DNA of 64,000 nt from Sarcophilus harrisii (taxonomy: Eukaryota > Chordata > Mammalia > Dasyuromorphia > Dasyuridae). The stretch spans positions 25,457,064 through 25,521,063 of the forward strand of contig NC_045430.1 in assembly GCF_902635505.1 (NCBI RefSeq). Direction: 5' to 3'. The notes under the pieces are model-generated. The model was given only the letters and a program-made list of their open reading frames with translations, was not told the DNA's origin and searched no databases. Made by a program: the position numbers and the translations under genes. Positions 23,110 to 33,990 of this stretch are shown here, in pieces; the first letter of the stretch is position 1; each line of letters begins with the position of its first letter.

Positions 23110-23310
23110 TAAAACATAGAGTGTAGGATCTGCCGCATCCTTTCCTTCAAACCATTCCATGAAATAGATATTACAAAAATATTATCTCCATTTTCTAGAT
23201 GAGAAAACTGAGATGTTGGAGAGAAATGACACAGCTCATCGTATGAGCCAGTGTGTGATTGAGGTGGGATTGGAAAAAGGTCTCCTGATTCCAAGACTCT
23301 CGGGTCAAAT
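23110..23310 (-). repeat. MIR-type SINE
   Basis: AGATGAGAAAACTGAGATGT, GATTGAGGTGGGATTGGAAA and CTGATTCCAAGACTCTCGGG in reverse MIR order. 23311-23884 shows no further repeat I can name. Confidence 0.55.
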
Positions 23311-23884
23311 AACTGGAATATTCTAAAGCACTGATCAGATGCTTTGGAATCTGAGCTTCCTCAAAGTGTGCTGGCATCTGGTGGCTTGGATCTGTTTGTT
23401 GGGAAGCTGTGGAACATAGTGTCGAGCAAGACGGAATTGCTGCTGTGACTCATGGAGACTCAAGGGACTTGTCCTTCTCTATTTTGTACCCAGAGATTTG
23501 ATCTTGTATTGGGTTCAAAGCTAGGGAAGGCCAGACCACAATGGCTGTAATTTTTCATTGTTACAGTGATTGGCTCATCATCCCCAACCCTGGTTACTCC
23601 AGGGAAATTGCTAATTTTGGCTCTGATCTAGGATTTCCCTAAAATGGGAAAGTGAAAGAGATACACAATTGCACCATATGAATTGGGTTGAGGACATCTG
23701 GTTTTACTGCCGTACAGGAAGTAACAAAATGCACAAGAGAATCACAGCATGCATGAACAGAATGATTTAAACAGGGTTCAGTATTTTACCTTATTGCTAC
23801 ATTGCAATCTGTTCAGAGGCCAATTTCTTAAGCCTTACCAGAATATACAGCAGATGTGCAGCCCCACTAATTAAGCACTTCACC

Positions 23885-24130
23885 ATCCACCTTGGAATTG
23901 GGCATTGCCGGAACCCACAGCCAAGCCCGATTTTCTTTGTTATGGCTTCCGTCCTGGCTTTTTCTTTGCCACCAGCCCGCTCCTGCTGCCGCCCTCACAA
24001 CTAGAATTACCTGTTTGTGGCTCCAGTGAATCCTCCAGCTGCCATCTTGCTGGCCTTTCGGGACCTTATGAACTGGAAATCAGAAGGATACCTAGACTTG
24101 TCTATCTCACGGTAGCTGCTGTATCACCAT
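23885..24130 (+). other. Unassigned GC-richer island, no recognised gene
   Basis: Clearly richer in GC than its surroundings (GCCACCAGCCCGCTCCTGCT, GCCGCCCTCACAACTAG, CTGCCATCTTGCTGGCC). It has a 115-codon open frame on the + strand beginning at 23905, but I recognise no protein family, no splice context and no upstream promoter. It may be a decayed element end or a conserved regulatory segment. Confidence 0.35.
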
Positions 24131-24297
24131 GTTGGGGAAGGAAATACAAGAAAAAGAATTGGAAGGCAAGAAGTATGTACACATGTATAAAGTATAAAGT
24201 CAACAGATATAAAGTAGTTAAATATAAGATAGGTTGGGAGGGATGGCACTAGCTGGACGGGAGGGAGGGGAGAAGGGGGGGACGGGACCATAATTGA

Positions 24298-24720
24298 CAG
24301 AGGTTTCATGCAGAAGGGATTACTTGAGCTGAGTCTTAAACAAAAGAGGGATTCAGCCAGGGTAAGGAGTGAGTGCATTCCAGATATGGGAGATGGCAAG
24401 TAACGTGTAAGGAACTGAGAGAAAGGCCAGTTTGATTGGACTGTGAGAGGAGAGAGGAGAATTAACGCCCAATTAAGCTGGAAAAATAAATTGGGAACAA
24501 ATTGTATGGAACTTTAAAAGTGAAATGGAGGAGTTTATAATTGCTTCTAGAAACAACAGGAATCCACTAGAGTTACTTAAGTAGGAGAGTCCCAGGGTCA
24601 GGAACATGACCTTGGCAGCAGGATGGGCCATATAGTGTTGAGAAGAGTCAGGGAGTCTGAGTAGAAAGCATTAACCTACATGAGAAGCCTCGAGAACTAG
24701 GACTAAGGGGCCAGCTGCAT
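24298..24720 (+). repeat. Unassigned long repeat family X, copy
   Basis: TTGAGCTGAGTCTTAAACAA, GCATTCCAGATATGGGAGAT, GAAAGGCCAGTTTGATTGGA and GAGGAGTTTATAATTGCTTC recur in the same order at 36.1-36.8 kb, and partly at 34.5, 35.3 and 47.1 kb. I know this as an ancient mammalian interspersed repeat but cannot name the family. Confidence 0.6.
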
Positions 24721-24721
24721 G

Positions 24722-24840
24722 TTTTTCCAGCTAGAATGTAAACTCTTTGAGGACAAAGAGTAATTCATTTTTGTCTTTGTATCCCTAGCACACTGCCTGC
24801 CAAAAAGCAGAAATTTTATATGTGGATAGTTGACTAATTG
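24722..24840 (+). mobile_element. L2/MIR-like 3' tail
   Basis: AGCTAGAATGTAAACTCTTT, TTTTGTCTTTGTATCCCTAG and CACACTGCCTGCCAAAAAGC in order. Confidence 0.65.
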
Positions 24841-24984
24841 ATGTATACACCATTCTGCTTTCTTGTCATCATACAAATTATTCCCGTGTGCTTTATTCCA
24901 CTTTGAATTAGTTTATACAAATCTTCCAACAATTCTCTGGATTTCTACATTTGACATTAGTTTCTGTATTTTTAAGAAATAAAT

Positions 24985-25960
24985 TTTCGTAGATATATTT
25001 TGTTTTTATATATCATCTGCCTTTTCCAACATATCCTTTCTCCTTTGCTCCCAAAGAGCCATCTGTTAGAACAGCAGCTCTCAAATTTTTTTATTTCAGA
25101 ACTCCTTTACACTCTTAATTTAAAATTACAGAAGAAATTTTGTTTACATTTATTGATAATTAGCATATTAGAAATTAAAATAGATATAAAATAGATAAAT
25201 ATGTAAATACATAAAATAGATATACTTAATATTTAATTCATTAAAATAATAGACCTGTGGCATCTTACTATAATTCAATTTTTACATTAACTCAAAAAAA
25301 AAAATTTCCAAAACAAAAAAAATTACTGAGAATGACATTGTTTTATATACTTTTGAAAACCAAATATCTAGCATAATTGAAGACAGATTCTTGTATCTGT
25401 TTCTGCAGTCAGTTGCAATATGTTTTGATTTATGTTTTTGAGGAAAATTCAGACTCACATGGATATGTACCTTGAAAAGAAAGGAATATTTTAATAAGCA
25501 AATAACATTTTAGTATTATTTGGAAAATAGTTTTGACTTCTCAGAAACTTTGAAAAAGTCTTGGATTTTCCCAGGGATCCAAGGACCAAAGTCTGAGAAC
25601 CACTGCCTTTTAGTGACAAATTAAAGAGGAACAAAACAGTACAACAAAACTAACCAACATATCAAAAAAGTCCTATATTGCACATGGTGTACCATAACCA
25701 TAGTCCCCCATCACTGCAAAAATGCCATGGGAAGGCAATTTCTCATATTGTTCTTTAGAGTCAAACAGCCATCATCATTTTGTTGGATTCTGTTTAGATT
25801 GTTTTGTTGTTATAACTCTTTCCATATACATTGTAATCCTTCTGTCGTGTATTCTTTCAGTCCTTCTCACTGCATCAGCTCATATAAATCTTTCCATATT
25901 TATTTGAATTCCTCATATTTGATATTTTAAACTTATCTCAGTATTTTAAGAAATGTATAA
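24985..25960 (-). mobile_element. LINE-1 3' end (second 3'-end type) split by a hAT element
   Basis: Left part 24985-25070 holds TTCCAACATATCCTTTCTCC and CCAAAGAGCCATCTGTTAGA. Right part 25614-25960 continues with AACAAAACTAACCAACATAT, CATAACCATAGTCCCCCATC and GCATCAGCTCATATAAATC. The two halves join in the order known for this L1 type. Confidence 0.75.
25072..25605. mobile_element. hAT-Charlie-type element nested in LINE-1
   Basis: Left end CAGCAGCTCTCAAA and right end TCTGAGAACCACTG are inverted copies of the CAGTGGTTCTCA hAT terminus. TTTACACTCTTAATT and AAATTTTGTTTACATTTATT at the left match the Charlie-type end. The 8-bp flanks CTGTTAGA and CTTTTAGT agree at 6 of 8 positions, fitting an old duplication. 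No transposase frame is left. Confidence 0.72.
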
Positions 25961-26164
25961 AAAACAGATTTTTGACTGGTCAAACCTTGAAGCAACAGCA
26001 ACAGTAAAATTTTTGACAATGTGACATCAATCAATTCTCCCATTTCAGCCTTCAGCTCCAGACCCTTTTAGACCTTAAACTTACACAGAATATACGAGCA
26101 ATGTCCAGAGTTTAAATAAACACACCCAGCAACTATAAACACAGATGTCAAGCCCATCTTTCTT

Positions 26165-26450
26165 TTTCTTTAAATACACTTTTATTGATTTTGAAAATTT
26201 TTTTACATCAACTTCATTTCCAAATATATCTCTCCCCAAATCCGTTCCCAGAGTCATCCTTGTTAACAGTGAGAAAGAAAGGAAGGGTGAGAGGAAATTC
26301 AATGAAATTAACCAACATGTCAACCGAGTACCCCACCTTTCCAAAGAAAGGAAAGAGTTACATCTTTTCATCTCTCCTTTGGGATCAAGCTAAACTTGCT
26401 TGTCATTGAACAATTTGCTAATCCAGAGTCAAGTTAATCATATGTTGGGG
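26165..26450 (-). mobile_element. LINE-1 3' end (second type)
   Basis: ACACTTTTATTGATTTTGAA, ATTAACCAACATGTCAACCG, CTCCTTTGGGATCAAGCTAA and CTTGTCATTGAACAATTTGC are the antisense order of the same 3'-end type as at 25.0 kb. Confidence 0.75.
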
Positions 26451-26687
26451 AAAAAAAAAAACATTCAAATAGGCTTAAAAGTAGACTCAATATATGTAGA
26501 ATAACACCCAAATGACAAAGAAAATTACAACTGTTGAGAAATATGCCTTGCATTCATTTTGTTTGCAATAATTTATGTTTGCATTTTCTACCCTGTTAGA
26601 AAAAAAATTCCCCTTTCTACAAGAAATTTTTTTGAATTCCACTTAATGCTAGTGCCTTTCCTTTCTCATTGTCTCCAACTTACCCTG

Positions 26688-26880
26688 AATTTAAATCTGG
26701 CCTCAGATACTTATTAGTTGTGCAATTCTGAGAAAATCACTTAACCTTTAACCTGTCTCTTCATCTGTAAAATGAGAAGTAATAACACTCAACCTCCCAG
26801 GATTGTTCTGAGGATTAAATGATAAATAATATTTGTAAAGTTTTTTTTTTTTGCAAATTTTAAAGTGCTATAAAAAATGC
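26688..26880 (+). mobile_element. tRNA/MIR-type SINE
   Basis: TTTAAATCTGGCCTCAGATA, GAGAAAATCACTTAACCTTT, TCATCTGTAAAATGAGAAGT and GATTGTTCTGAGGATTAAAT in order on the + strand. Confidence 0.8.
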
Positions 26881-26960
26881 TAGTTGTTAAGAATGATATT
26901 ATTTTTTTTATGTGATAGTAGATAGAACTAATGAGTCCCCACCTGTTTTTTAAAAAATAT

Positions 26961-27110
26961 CTTTTTTTTCTTTTGTGAGACAATTGGAATTAAGTGACTT
27001 GCCCAGCATCACACAGCTAGGAAGTGTCAAGTGTCTGAGGTTGGATTTGAATTCAGGTCTTCCTGACTCCAAGGCTAGTGCTCTTTGCATTGTACCATCT
27101 AGCTGCCCCA
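26961..27110 (-). mobile_element. Marsupial tRNA-SINE
   Basis: Begins with a T-rich tract, then ATTAAGTGACTTGCCCAGCA, GATTTGAATTCAGGTCTTCC and TGTACCATCTAGCTGCCCC; a short-form copy with its tail at the left. A SINE-like core follows at 27130-27185. Confidence 0.88.
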
Positions 27111-27411
27111 ACTCCCTACTTCTTGACACACACTGGCTGGCTGTGTGGTCTTGGGTAAGTCACTTAATCTTAAAGTGGCTCAGGCAACTTTCAGACTCTA
27201 AGTTTACAATTCTTACAATTGTACATTGTTAGGGGGCTTCATGGTGACTTAGTGGTGGTGGAAGTGGGGATACTTGATCTGTGCTATGATTTGTAAATGA
27301 TCCCTTTCCAAGGGGTGGTCAAGTTCCCTTTACCCATCTGAACACCAGTGAATTTGGAAAAATGTCAGAATTATTAAAGTTCTCCCTGATGAAAAGAAAT
27401 CATTGATTTTG

Positions 27412-27560
27412 ACAGAGAAAGGAAGGAAGGAGAGAGAGAGAAAGAGAGAGACACATACAGAGACAGAGAGACAGGGAAGGAGGAAGGAAGGGAGGGAGAG
27501 AGGGAGGAGAGGAGAGACAGAGACAGAGAAGTGAGAGAATATGAGGAAGAGAGAGACATT
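27412..27560 (+). repeat. Purine-rich GA/GGAA simple repeat
   Basis: GAGAGA, GGAAGGAAGG and GAGGGAGGAG units for nearly 150 bp. Overlapping open frames on the minus strand are its translation only. Confidence 0.9.
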
Positions 27561-27952
27561 TAGTCTGGACACATTTATTTGATGAGTCTGCAGGATCAGT
27601 CTTTGAAAGGTTGCTCCCTGGTAAGCACGCGGCTGTTTTCCTATGCAACTTTAATAGTCCTTCTATTTTTCTGCATTCAGGAAGAAGTCAAGTAGTTCCT
27701 TGCTATTATTTTCTGCTGAGTTGGCTCCAGCTTTGATTCTTTTTGGGGCAGTTATTAAAATATTTCCTCTCCTACGTCCAGTGGCTTTGGTCATACACCC
27801 GTTTTTAGAAATTGAAAGATGAATAATAGACATGCATATGTCCCCAGTTATGTAATCAATATTGCTATACAGATCAAAGATAGTAGGATAGAATGCGACA
27901 ATAAATGGGAAAAGCCCTGAAGGTCTTCCTGATTGACCTCCCATAAAAACTG

Positions 27953-28160
27953 AGAAGGCAACTGGGTGGTACATTGGATGGAGCATCAGGCCTGGCTTCA
28001 GGAGTCTTGGGTTCAAATGTGGCCTCAGACACTGACTAGCTATATGGCCTGGGATAAGTTACCTAATCTCTGCCAACTTTAGTTTCCTCAATATAAAATG
28101 GGTTCAGTAATAGTCAGACATCCTGGGGCTTTGGGGAGGATCAAGTGATCTCTAAAATAT
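27953..28160 (+). mobile_element. Marsupial tRNA-SINE
   Basis: AAGGCAACTGGGTGGTACAT, TCTTGGGTTCAAATGTGGCC, CTATATGGCCTGGGATAAGT and TTAGTTTCCTCAATATAAAA in order. A short tail fragment (TTAGCAGGTACTTAATAAAT) sits at 28310-28350. Confidence 0.85.
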
Positions 28161-28374
28161 CAGAACTGCGGGACCGAGGGGATGAGGGGGATGGAGGGAA
28201 TTGGTTCCAATAGCCTCAATCCAATGAGCATAGAAGACAGGGAGAAACCATTGTACTCTTATACTTTTTAAAGAAGTTTCAACAACTTTAGTTCTGGGTA
28301 AGCTTTTCCCATAATGCCTAACACTTAGCAGGTACTTAATAAATTCTTGGTGGGATCCTTAAATAAACTAATGC

Positions 28375-28505
28375 AATACAGACATATGTCTATGTATGTG
28401 TATATGTATATACATACACACATATGTATATATATATATGTCAACATGTGAAATGTGTATGTGTTTATAAGTACATCTTTGTATATATATTTGTGCATAT
28501 ATACA
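28375..28505 (+). repeat. TATG/CATA-rich simple repeat
   Basis: Interrupted alternating purine-pyrimidine tract including CATACACACATATGTATATA. Confidence 0.85.
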
Positions 28506-28544
28506 CTTTTTTCTAGCCATCATCAATTGGGACATGATCTATAT

Positions 28545-28893
28545 CAGGCCTTCAATTTTTTCCATTTGAGATCCCTTTTTACCTGAGAAATTTTTATTCA
28601 ATATCAAGTATATATAGGTATATAAAATAGATATGCAAATCAAACATTTACTGATGGTAAATCACAAAGAAATTTATTTTTAAACAATTCAGATCAAAAA
28701 ACATAATTTTACTATTTATTAGAGATGAAAGTAAATTTATATACTAATGAGATGGATATGCTTTGTTTATTCTTACATAAAGAATTAAATCTTGGCAGAA
28801 TATTTAGTATCTTTTATTACTGCCAAATTTTTCGAGACTCTCCACATTCAGTTATGAGCCGCTAAAAGGAGAAATGACCTGTTATTTAAGAAT
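28545..28893. mobile_element. Non-autonomous hAT-like element, copy 2
   Basis: CAGGCCTTCAATTTTTTCCA, GAGATCCCTTTTTACCTGAG, AATCAAACATTTACTGATGG and CACATTCAGTTATGAGCC correspond in order to the reverse complement of 17071-17271, with about 130 extra bases in the middle. The right terminus is decayed (GTTATTTAAGAA). Confidence 0.65.
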
Positions 28894-29094
28894 GACTTTC
28901 ATTCTTACTAGCCTTAAGCATGACCTTCATTGAAGGGCTCCAAAAATGGATTGTTTTTCTTTCCCAACTCACAAACTCTGTTGAACCTCCAGTTTTTTTT
29001 TTCATAGAATCATAGAATCTGATAGTTAAGAGGGATCCCAGAGTCTATTTAGGGCCAATTCATATTGGAACAAGAATCCTGAAGAACTTATATG

Positions 29095-29325
29095 CCTGGC
29101 TTCTTCCTTTCCTTTCCCACTTCTCCTCTTTCATCTTTTCCTTTTGTTTTCCTTTACCTATTATTCCATTCTTTCCTCCTCCCTCCCTTTTCCTTCTTCC
29201 CTTGCCTTTCATTCCCTTTTCTTCATTTCCCATCCCTCTTCTCTCCCCCATTTTCCTTTCTCTTTTCCTCCCCTCCTCTTTATTTCCCACCTCTTTTCTC
29301 TTCCTCTTTCCCTTTCCTGAATACT
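29095..29325 (+). repeat. Pyrimidine-rich (TTCC/TTCTC) tract
   Basis: More than 200 bp almost without purines; irregular rather than tandem. It explains the two overlapping open frames here. Confidence 0.85.
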
Positions 29326-29344
29326 TTCTTGTCAAAGTACTCAT

Positions 29345-29480
29345 TCAAGTGTGTGTCTTCTGACTTAAGTGATCATAGACAAGACACTCCAAACTTCAGT
29401 CTCTTCACCTGAAAAATGAAGAAGATGGGTTTAATGATCTCAGAAAGTTTTTCAAGATCTCACTCTGTAGTTCTATGATA
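29345..29480 (+). repeat. MIR-like SINE fragment
   Basis: CAAGACACTCCAAACTTCAG, TCTTCACCTGAAAAATGAAG and GTAGTTCTATGAT follow a SINE core-to-tail order. 29481-30159 shows nothing I recognise. Confidence 0.5.
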
Positions 29481-30159
29481 TCCCTAGACAGAACTGTATT
29501 TAGTGCAGGACTCTGAGGGTTTTTTCTATTACACATGGCATTGAAATTGAGAGAACAATTAAAAAAAAATAACTGATGAAATCCTAATGAAGATCTGCTC
29601 TGCCCTAGGTAGAAATTCCCTCTTCCCCTAAACCAGGGACTGCTTCTAGCTCCCCCTTCACCAGAGTTTATTTGAACTTGCATGAAGTATTCCCTGCTCT
29701 GTGTAGGAAAATTTCCAATTATGGCTTGTCTCTAGGTCTTATTTTGATGGCTCATTGCCCTAGTGCCCTCCCCCCATGGGAGTAATGGCTTCTAGAATCC
29801 CATCGTGCTGTTCTACAATATCATGGAGTTTTTTGGATATATAGTAATATGGACAGTTTCCACTAACAGCAAGGGAAGAGGCTTTTCATCATAAAGTCAC
29901 AGTGAATTTCTTCTTAAATCCTATAATATTTACCTTTGATGAGTCTTCATCTCAAACCACCAGCAAATAGAGCGTGGCATGATGCTAAATCACAAGATGC
30001 TAATCCAAAGAGCCTATGTTCTCCAGTTCTTTTTCCCTTTAATTTAATATATTTTTTTCTCTTGTAACTCCCTTGGCAATTCTTAAAATTACTTAACATT
30101 ATTTTTTTCTAGCACAGAATATTTGCATTTTTTCCGTATTTACTATGAACAGATTGTTT

Positions 30160-30360
30160 CACCTTAGTAAAATGTAAGCTCTTTGAGGGCATGGACTGTT
30201 TAACTTTTGCATTTTCTTTTTCAGGACCTTATCTAATGCCTGACAAACTAAGTGCTTAATAAGTGATTATTGCTTTTCTGACATTCTATAATTTGTGAAT
30301 TCCAAAGGCCAATCAACAAGCAAGTATTTATTAAACCCTTACTGTGTACCAGACATTACA
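30160..30360 (+). mobile_element. L2/MIR-like 3' tail, then a reversed CORE-SINE tail
   Basis: AAAATGTAAGCTCTTTGAGG, TAATGCCTGACAAACTAAGT and GCTTAATAAGTGATTATTGC (+). Then AAGTATTTATTAAACCCTTA and GTGTACCAGACATTACAG start a fragment of the opposite sense at 30306. Confidence 0.6.
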
Positions 30361-30394
30361 GAACAAGAATCCTTTCCGCTACATCTCTGATCAT

Positions 30395-30780
30395 TTGTTA
30401 TTTAGACTTCACTTCAACTGAGAAGAACTCATTATCTCGTAGGCACTCCATTTCATTTTTTGAATAGATCTAAATTGTTAAAAAGTATTTCTCGGAACAT
30501 CTAGTCTAAATCTGTATCTTCCCAATGTCTATCCATTATTCCTTGTTCTTACCTCTTGAATCAAGAAGAACAAATTGAATCTTTTTTTCCCACATGAGAG
30601 CCTTTAAGATACTTGAAGACAGCAATCATTTCTCCCCTAAATCTTCTCTTCAAACTGAATGTCTCTACTTCAAGGGATTCTCATGTACCAAATTTCCCAA
30701 GCCTTTTGTCATTCCTTTTACCATCTTCTGGTACTGTAGTTTATCGATGGCCTTTCTAAAATTTGATGCCCTTTAATCAA
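30395..30780 (-). mobile_element. L3/CR1-like LINE fragment
   Basis: Antisense CR1 order: TTAAGATACTTGAAGACAGC, ATCATTTCTCCCCTAAATCT, TCTCTTCAAACTGAATGTCT, CGATGGCCTTTCTAAAATTT. Better preserved than the copy at 13.0 kb. Confidence 0.7.
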
Positions 30781-30794
30781 CTTAGCCAATAAGT

Positions 30795-31003
30795 GGTTCT
30801 TCAAAGTCAGGAAGACTCATGCTCCTTGGTTCAAATCTGACCATAGACACTTACTAACTGTGTGACTTAGTTGCTTAATCCCTTTTGCCTCAGTTTCCTC
30901 ATCTGGAAAATGGACTTGAAAAGGAAATGGCAAATTATTCCAGTATCTTTGCTAAGAAAATTCTAAGTGAGGTCACGAAGTGTTGGATGTAACCAAACAC
31001 AAA
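30795..31003 (+). mobile_element. Marsupial tRNA-SINE
   Basis: AAAGTCAGGAAGACTCATGC, GGTTCAAATCTGACCATAGA, TGTGTGACTTAGTTGCTTAA, GGAAATGGCAAATTATTCCA and GAGGTCACGAAGTGTTGGAT; its head is missing. Confidence 0.85.
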
Positions 31004-31211
31004 TGGACAAAATCATTATAGAATCCCAGACCAGAGCTAACCATGGCAGAGTACAAGATTCCATCTCTTTGTTCATGGACACTTTGCAACTCATCATCTT
31101 ACTTGTTTTCTTGGCAGTGTTATTCTGCTGATTCATATTGAGATCTTTTTCAGAAAACATCCACTCATATCTCTTTAATCTTGTGATTAGGAAGCTGATT
31201 TTTTAAACTCA

Positions 31212-31390
31212 ATGTTAGAAGTAGATTTAAAGCCAGAAGGGATCTTAAAAATGTTAAATCCAGCCTCCCTCATTTTACAAAGGAGAAAACTGAAGTCTAG
31301 AGAGATCAAATGTTCCAAGTTAACACAGTTAGAAAATGACAAAACTGGGATTCAATTCCAGGCCTTTAGGTTCCAAATTCAGTACAATTT
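31212..31390 (-). repeat. MIR-type SINE
   Basis: CATTTTACAAAGGAGAAAAC, TCTAGAGAGATCAAATGTTC and AAACTGGGATTCAATTCCAG. The overlapping 63-codon open frame is this repeat. Confidence 0.7.
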
Positions 31391-31560
31391 TAATTTTCTT
31401 TAATTTTTCAAGAAAAAAGATATACTTTATTTTAATGGAAATGTCCCACATGCTCTAAAGACAGAATATTGCAAGAAGCACCATCTTCTAAGGGAACTTA
31501 GATTCATCACTCTGTATATGCTATAGTATAGTTACCTGATATAATATAAATGGGAATATT

Positions 31561-32008
31561 TTTATTTTTTAATTAAAATATTTTTATTCTCCCCAGTTAT
31601 ATGTAAAACAGCATTTTTGAGTAGTTATACATGTACATTCATTTTTTACATATTTCCTTATGAATCATGTTGGGAGAGGAAAATCAGAACAAGAGGGAAG
31701 AAACACAAGGAAAAAAAAACAGGAGAAAGAAAAAATGTGAACATAACATGTATTGATTTTCATTTAGTCTCCATAGTTCCCTGTCTGGATATGGGAAGCA
31801 TTTTCCATCCAAAGTTTATTGGAGTTGCTTTGGACCAACGAACCACTGAGAAGAACCAAGTCTGTTTTAGTTGATCATTGTACAATCTTGCTGTTGCTGT
31901 GAACAATATTTCTCTGCTTGTTTCATTCAGCATCAGTTCATGTAAATTTTTCCAGGACGTTCTAAAATCAGCCTGTTAATAATTTTTTGCAGAATAATAA
32001 GATGAATA
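31561..32008 (-). mobile_element. 5'-truncated LINE-1 3' end
   Basis: TTTTATTCTCCCCAGTTATA, CTTATGAATCATGTTGGGAG, GAAGCATTTTCCATCCAAAG, TTGATCATTGTACAATCTTG, AGCATCAGTTCATGTAAATT. Flanked by the 8-bp duplication GGAATATT at 31553-31560 and 32009-32016. 32017-32360 holds nothing I can assign. Confidence 0.88.
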
Positions 32009-32361
32009 GGAATATTAAAATACATATTCTGGAGAGCGCAATGGGGTTTTGGTGGTTACCCTAAATCACCCGATTTGAAGCCACTGGTGGGAGATGTCAG
32101 GAACCTGCTTCTGAGAGATAATATCCCACTAGTCTATGAAATCGAGTTATTAGCATTGTTCAATAATAGATTGTTATATTTTCCCGGCTATATTAGTCAT
32201 TGTAATTGCATCCCTCCCTCTTCTTGAAAAACAAGTTGGGTGAGAAGAAAAAGAACAGTATTTAAAAAATTTTCAAAAGACATACTCAGCTCTTCATGAG
32301 ACATTTTTTTTTCCAAATGATGGGCCAGTGGTAAAGAGATGCTAGTTAATGTGAATACTCT

Positions 32362-32540
32362 TTTAATGAAGAAACATTTATTAAAGCACCTCCTCTGTAC
32401 CAGACACTGTGCTAAACTGGGAGCACAGATGAAAGCAAGAAGCTCACAGTGTGATGAGGGAGATGACATGCAAGCAAATTATTTGATTTGGAGAAAAATA
32501 GATCACAAATAATTGAGAAAAAAGTTCAGGACATGTCTTC
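32362..32540 (+). repeat. Repeat family X, partial copy
   Basis: GAAACATTTATTAAAGCACC, CTGTACCAGACACTGTGCTA and AGAAGCTCACAGTGTGATGA match the first module seen at 34.5 and 36.1 kb. Confidence 0.55.
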
Positions 32541-32684
32541 CAATGTCATGGAAATCTTAGGGCATTGATAAAAACTATATTCTACTATAGAAGGTCAAAA
32601 GTTTCAAGTCTTAGAATCACACCACCAATCACAATATTGCCAAATTTACTTTGAATCTCATTGGTTCCTGGTATTAATTAGATT

Positions 32685-32875
32685 CATGGAATTTTAGATT
32701 TGGAAGGGACCTGATGTTTATATTTCAACCATCTCATCTTATAGATAAGAAAACTGAGTCCCAGAAGGTTGCTCAAGGCCACTTGGCTAATTTGTGGGAG
32801 AACTGGGACCCGAGCCCATGTTTCTTGGCTTACATTCTAGTGTTTTTTCCAATACACCACCCTGTCTCTCATTTA
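32685..32875 (-). repeat. MIR-type SINE
   Basis: TCTTATAGATAAGAAAACTG, GCTCAAGGCCACTTGGCTAA and ACTGGGACCCGAGCCCATGT in reverse MIR order. Confidence 0.75.
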
Positions 32876-33214
32876 GAATGGAAAATAGATTTATATGATA
32901 ATGGAATAATTTTTTACAAGTTTAGAGAAGGGGGGCAGTTTTTTATTCAAAACTGAACCATGATTTAGCTTAAACAAACCTTGAAACTTCATGTTTAGGT
33001 TTAGATTCAGAATGTAAACTTTCTGTATGCTAGTTGAGTCTAAAAACAACAGCAAAAATAATAACAACTGACATTTACATAGCAAAAGTAATGACTCTGC
33101 TTACTCAACTCCACATCAATTCAAAGAAATCTTCCCATTTTTCTCTGAATCCCTCATCTTTGTCATTTTATATTACCTTAAGATATTTTGATATTTGAAC
33201 AAATGATTTACACA

Positions 33215-33370
33215 GTATATACAATTTTAAGACATTGATCAACAATCTTTGAGATAAGAGCAATTTTAAAGCCCATTTTACAGGTTCAGAGACTTTAACT
33301 GATTTGCCTAGGCTTGCATAGCCCATAAGTATCTGAGCTGGGTTGTGAACCTAGTACTGGAAAATATCCA
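33215..33370 (-). repeat. MIR-type SINE
   Basis: GCCCATTTTACAGGTTCAGA, ACTGATTTGCCTAGGCTTGC and GAGCTGGGTTGTGAACCTAG. 32876-33214 and 33371-33685 hold nothing clear. Confidence 0.65.
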
Positions 33371-33685
33371 GGTGGTGACTTTCCTATTTCTATTTGATTG
33401 TGTAGCATTTATGAGGCAGCACTGTTTAATACAGAAGTGTCAAATGTGAAGACCCCACAGAGAGTCCACAGCACTTCTGAATGACTACTGCTGAACCAGA
33501 TTAAAATGTAACAGAGAAATATTTAATAAAACATAAAAATATAGATTGTTAATTTGGGTCAGTTACCCCTTAAATGGACAGTAGTCTGCAGAGCTGGAAG
33601 AAGCTCTTACACCAACAAAAGTATAGATCCTTTATATTTTCATAAATGTATCATTCACGTGTGGTATAGTGAGGGATGTACTCTT

Positions 33686-33990
33686 TTCTTGAAATTCGGA
33701 AGTTGGTAACACTTGTTTTCAAGCCTGCCTCTGATACATCACTTGACCTCTTGAAAATCCAGGTAAATAAGACTATTAATTATAGCTAAATCGCCAGTCT
33801 GCATCAGTGGAGGGAATTCCCACACCAGAAGTTGCTCAATATCGATGAAAATTACTGGTTCTTAAACCACTGAATCTGCGTTCACTTCCCACCTTTGACA
33901 GTTACTAGTTGGGTAACTTTGTCACTTCACTTAGCTTTTTTGGGTCTCAGTTTCCATATCTGTAAAGGAGTTGGAGTAAATGGTCCCTGA
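33686..33990 (+). mobile_element. Two SINE copies in tandem
   Basis: The first (33686-33855) ends in a marsupial SINE 3' module, GTCTGCATCAGTGGAGGGAA; the same module occurs at 35.2, 41.3 and 48.2 kb. The second (33860-33990) has CACTTCCCACCTTTGACAG, ACTTTGTCACTTCACTTAGC and CAGTTTCCATATCTGTAAAG. Confidence 0.65.

Noticed and set aside
27663-28016. 117-codon minus-strand frame
   Set aside because: Part of it is a reversed SINE and the rest matches nothing; there is no start context or conservation evidence.
29060-29412. Two overlapping about 100-codon frames
   Set aside because: Low-complexity Lys/Glu/Gly and Phe/Ser/Pro sequence from a pyrimidine-rich tract.
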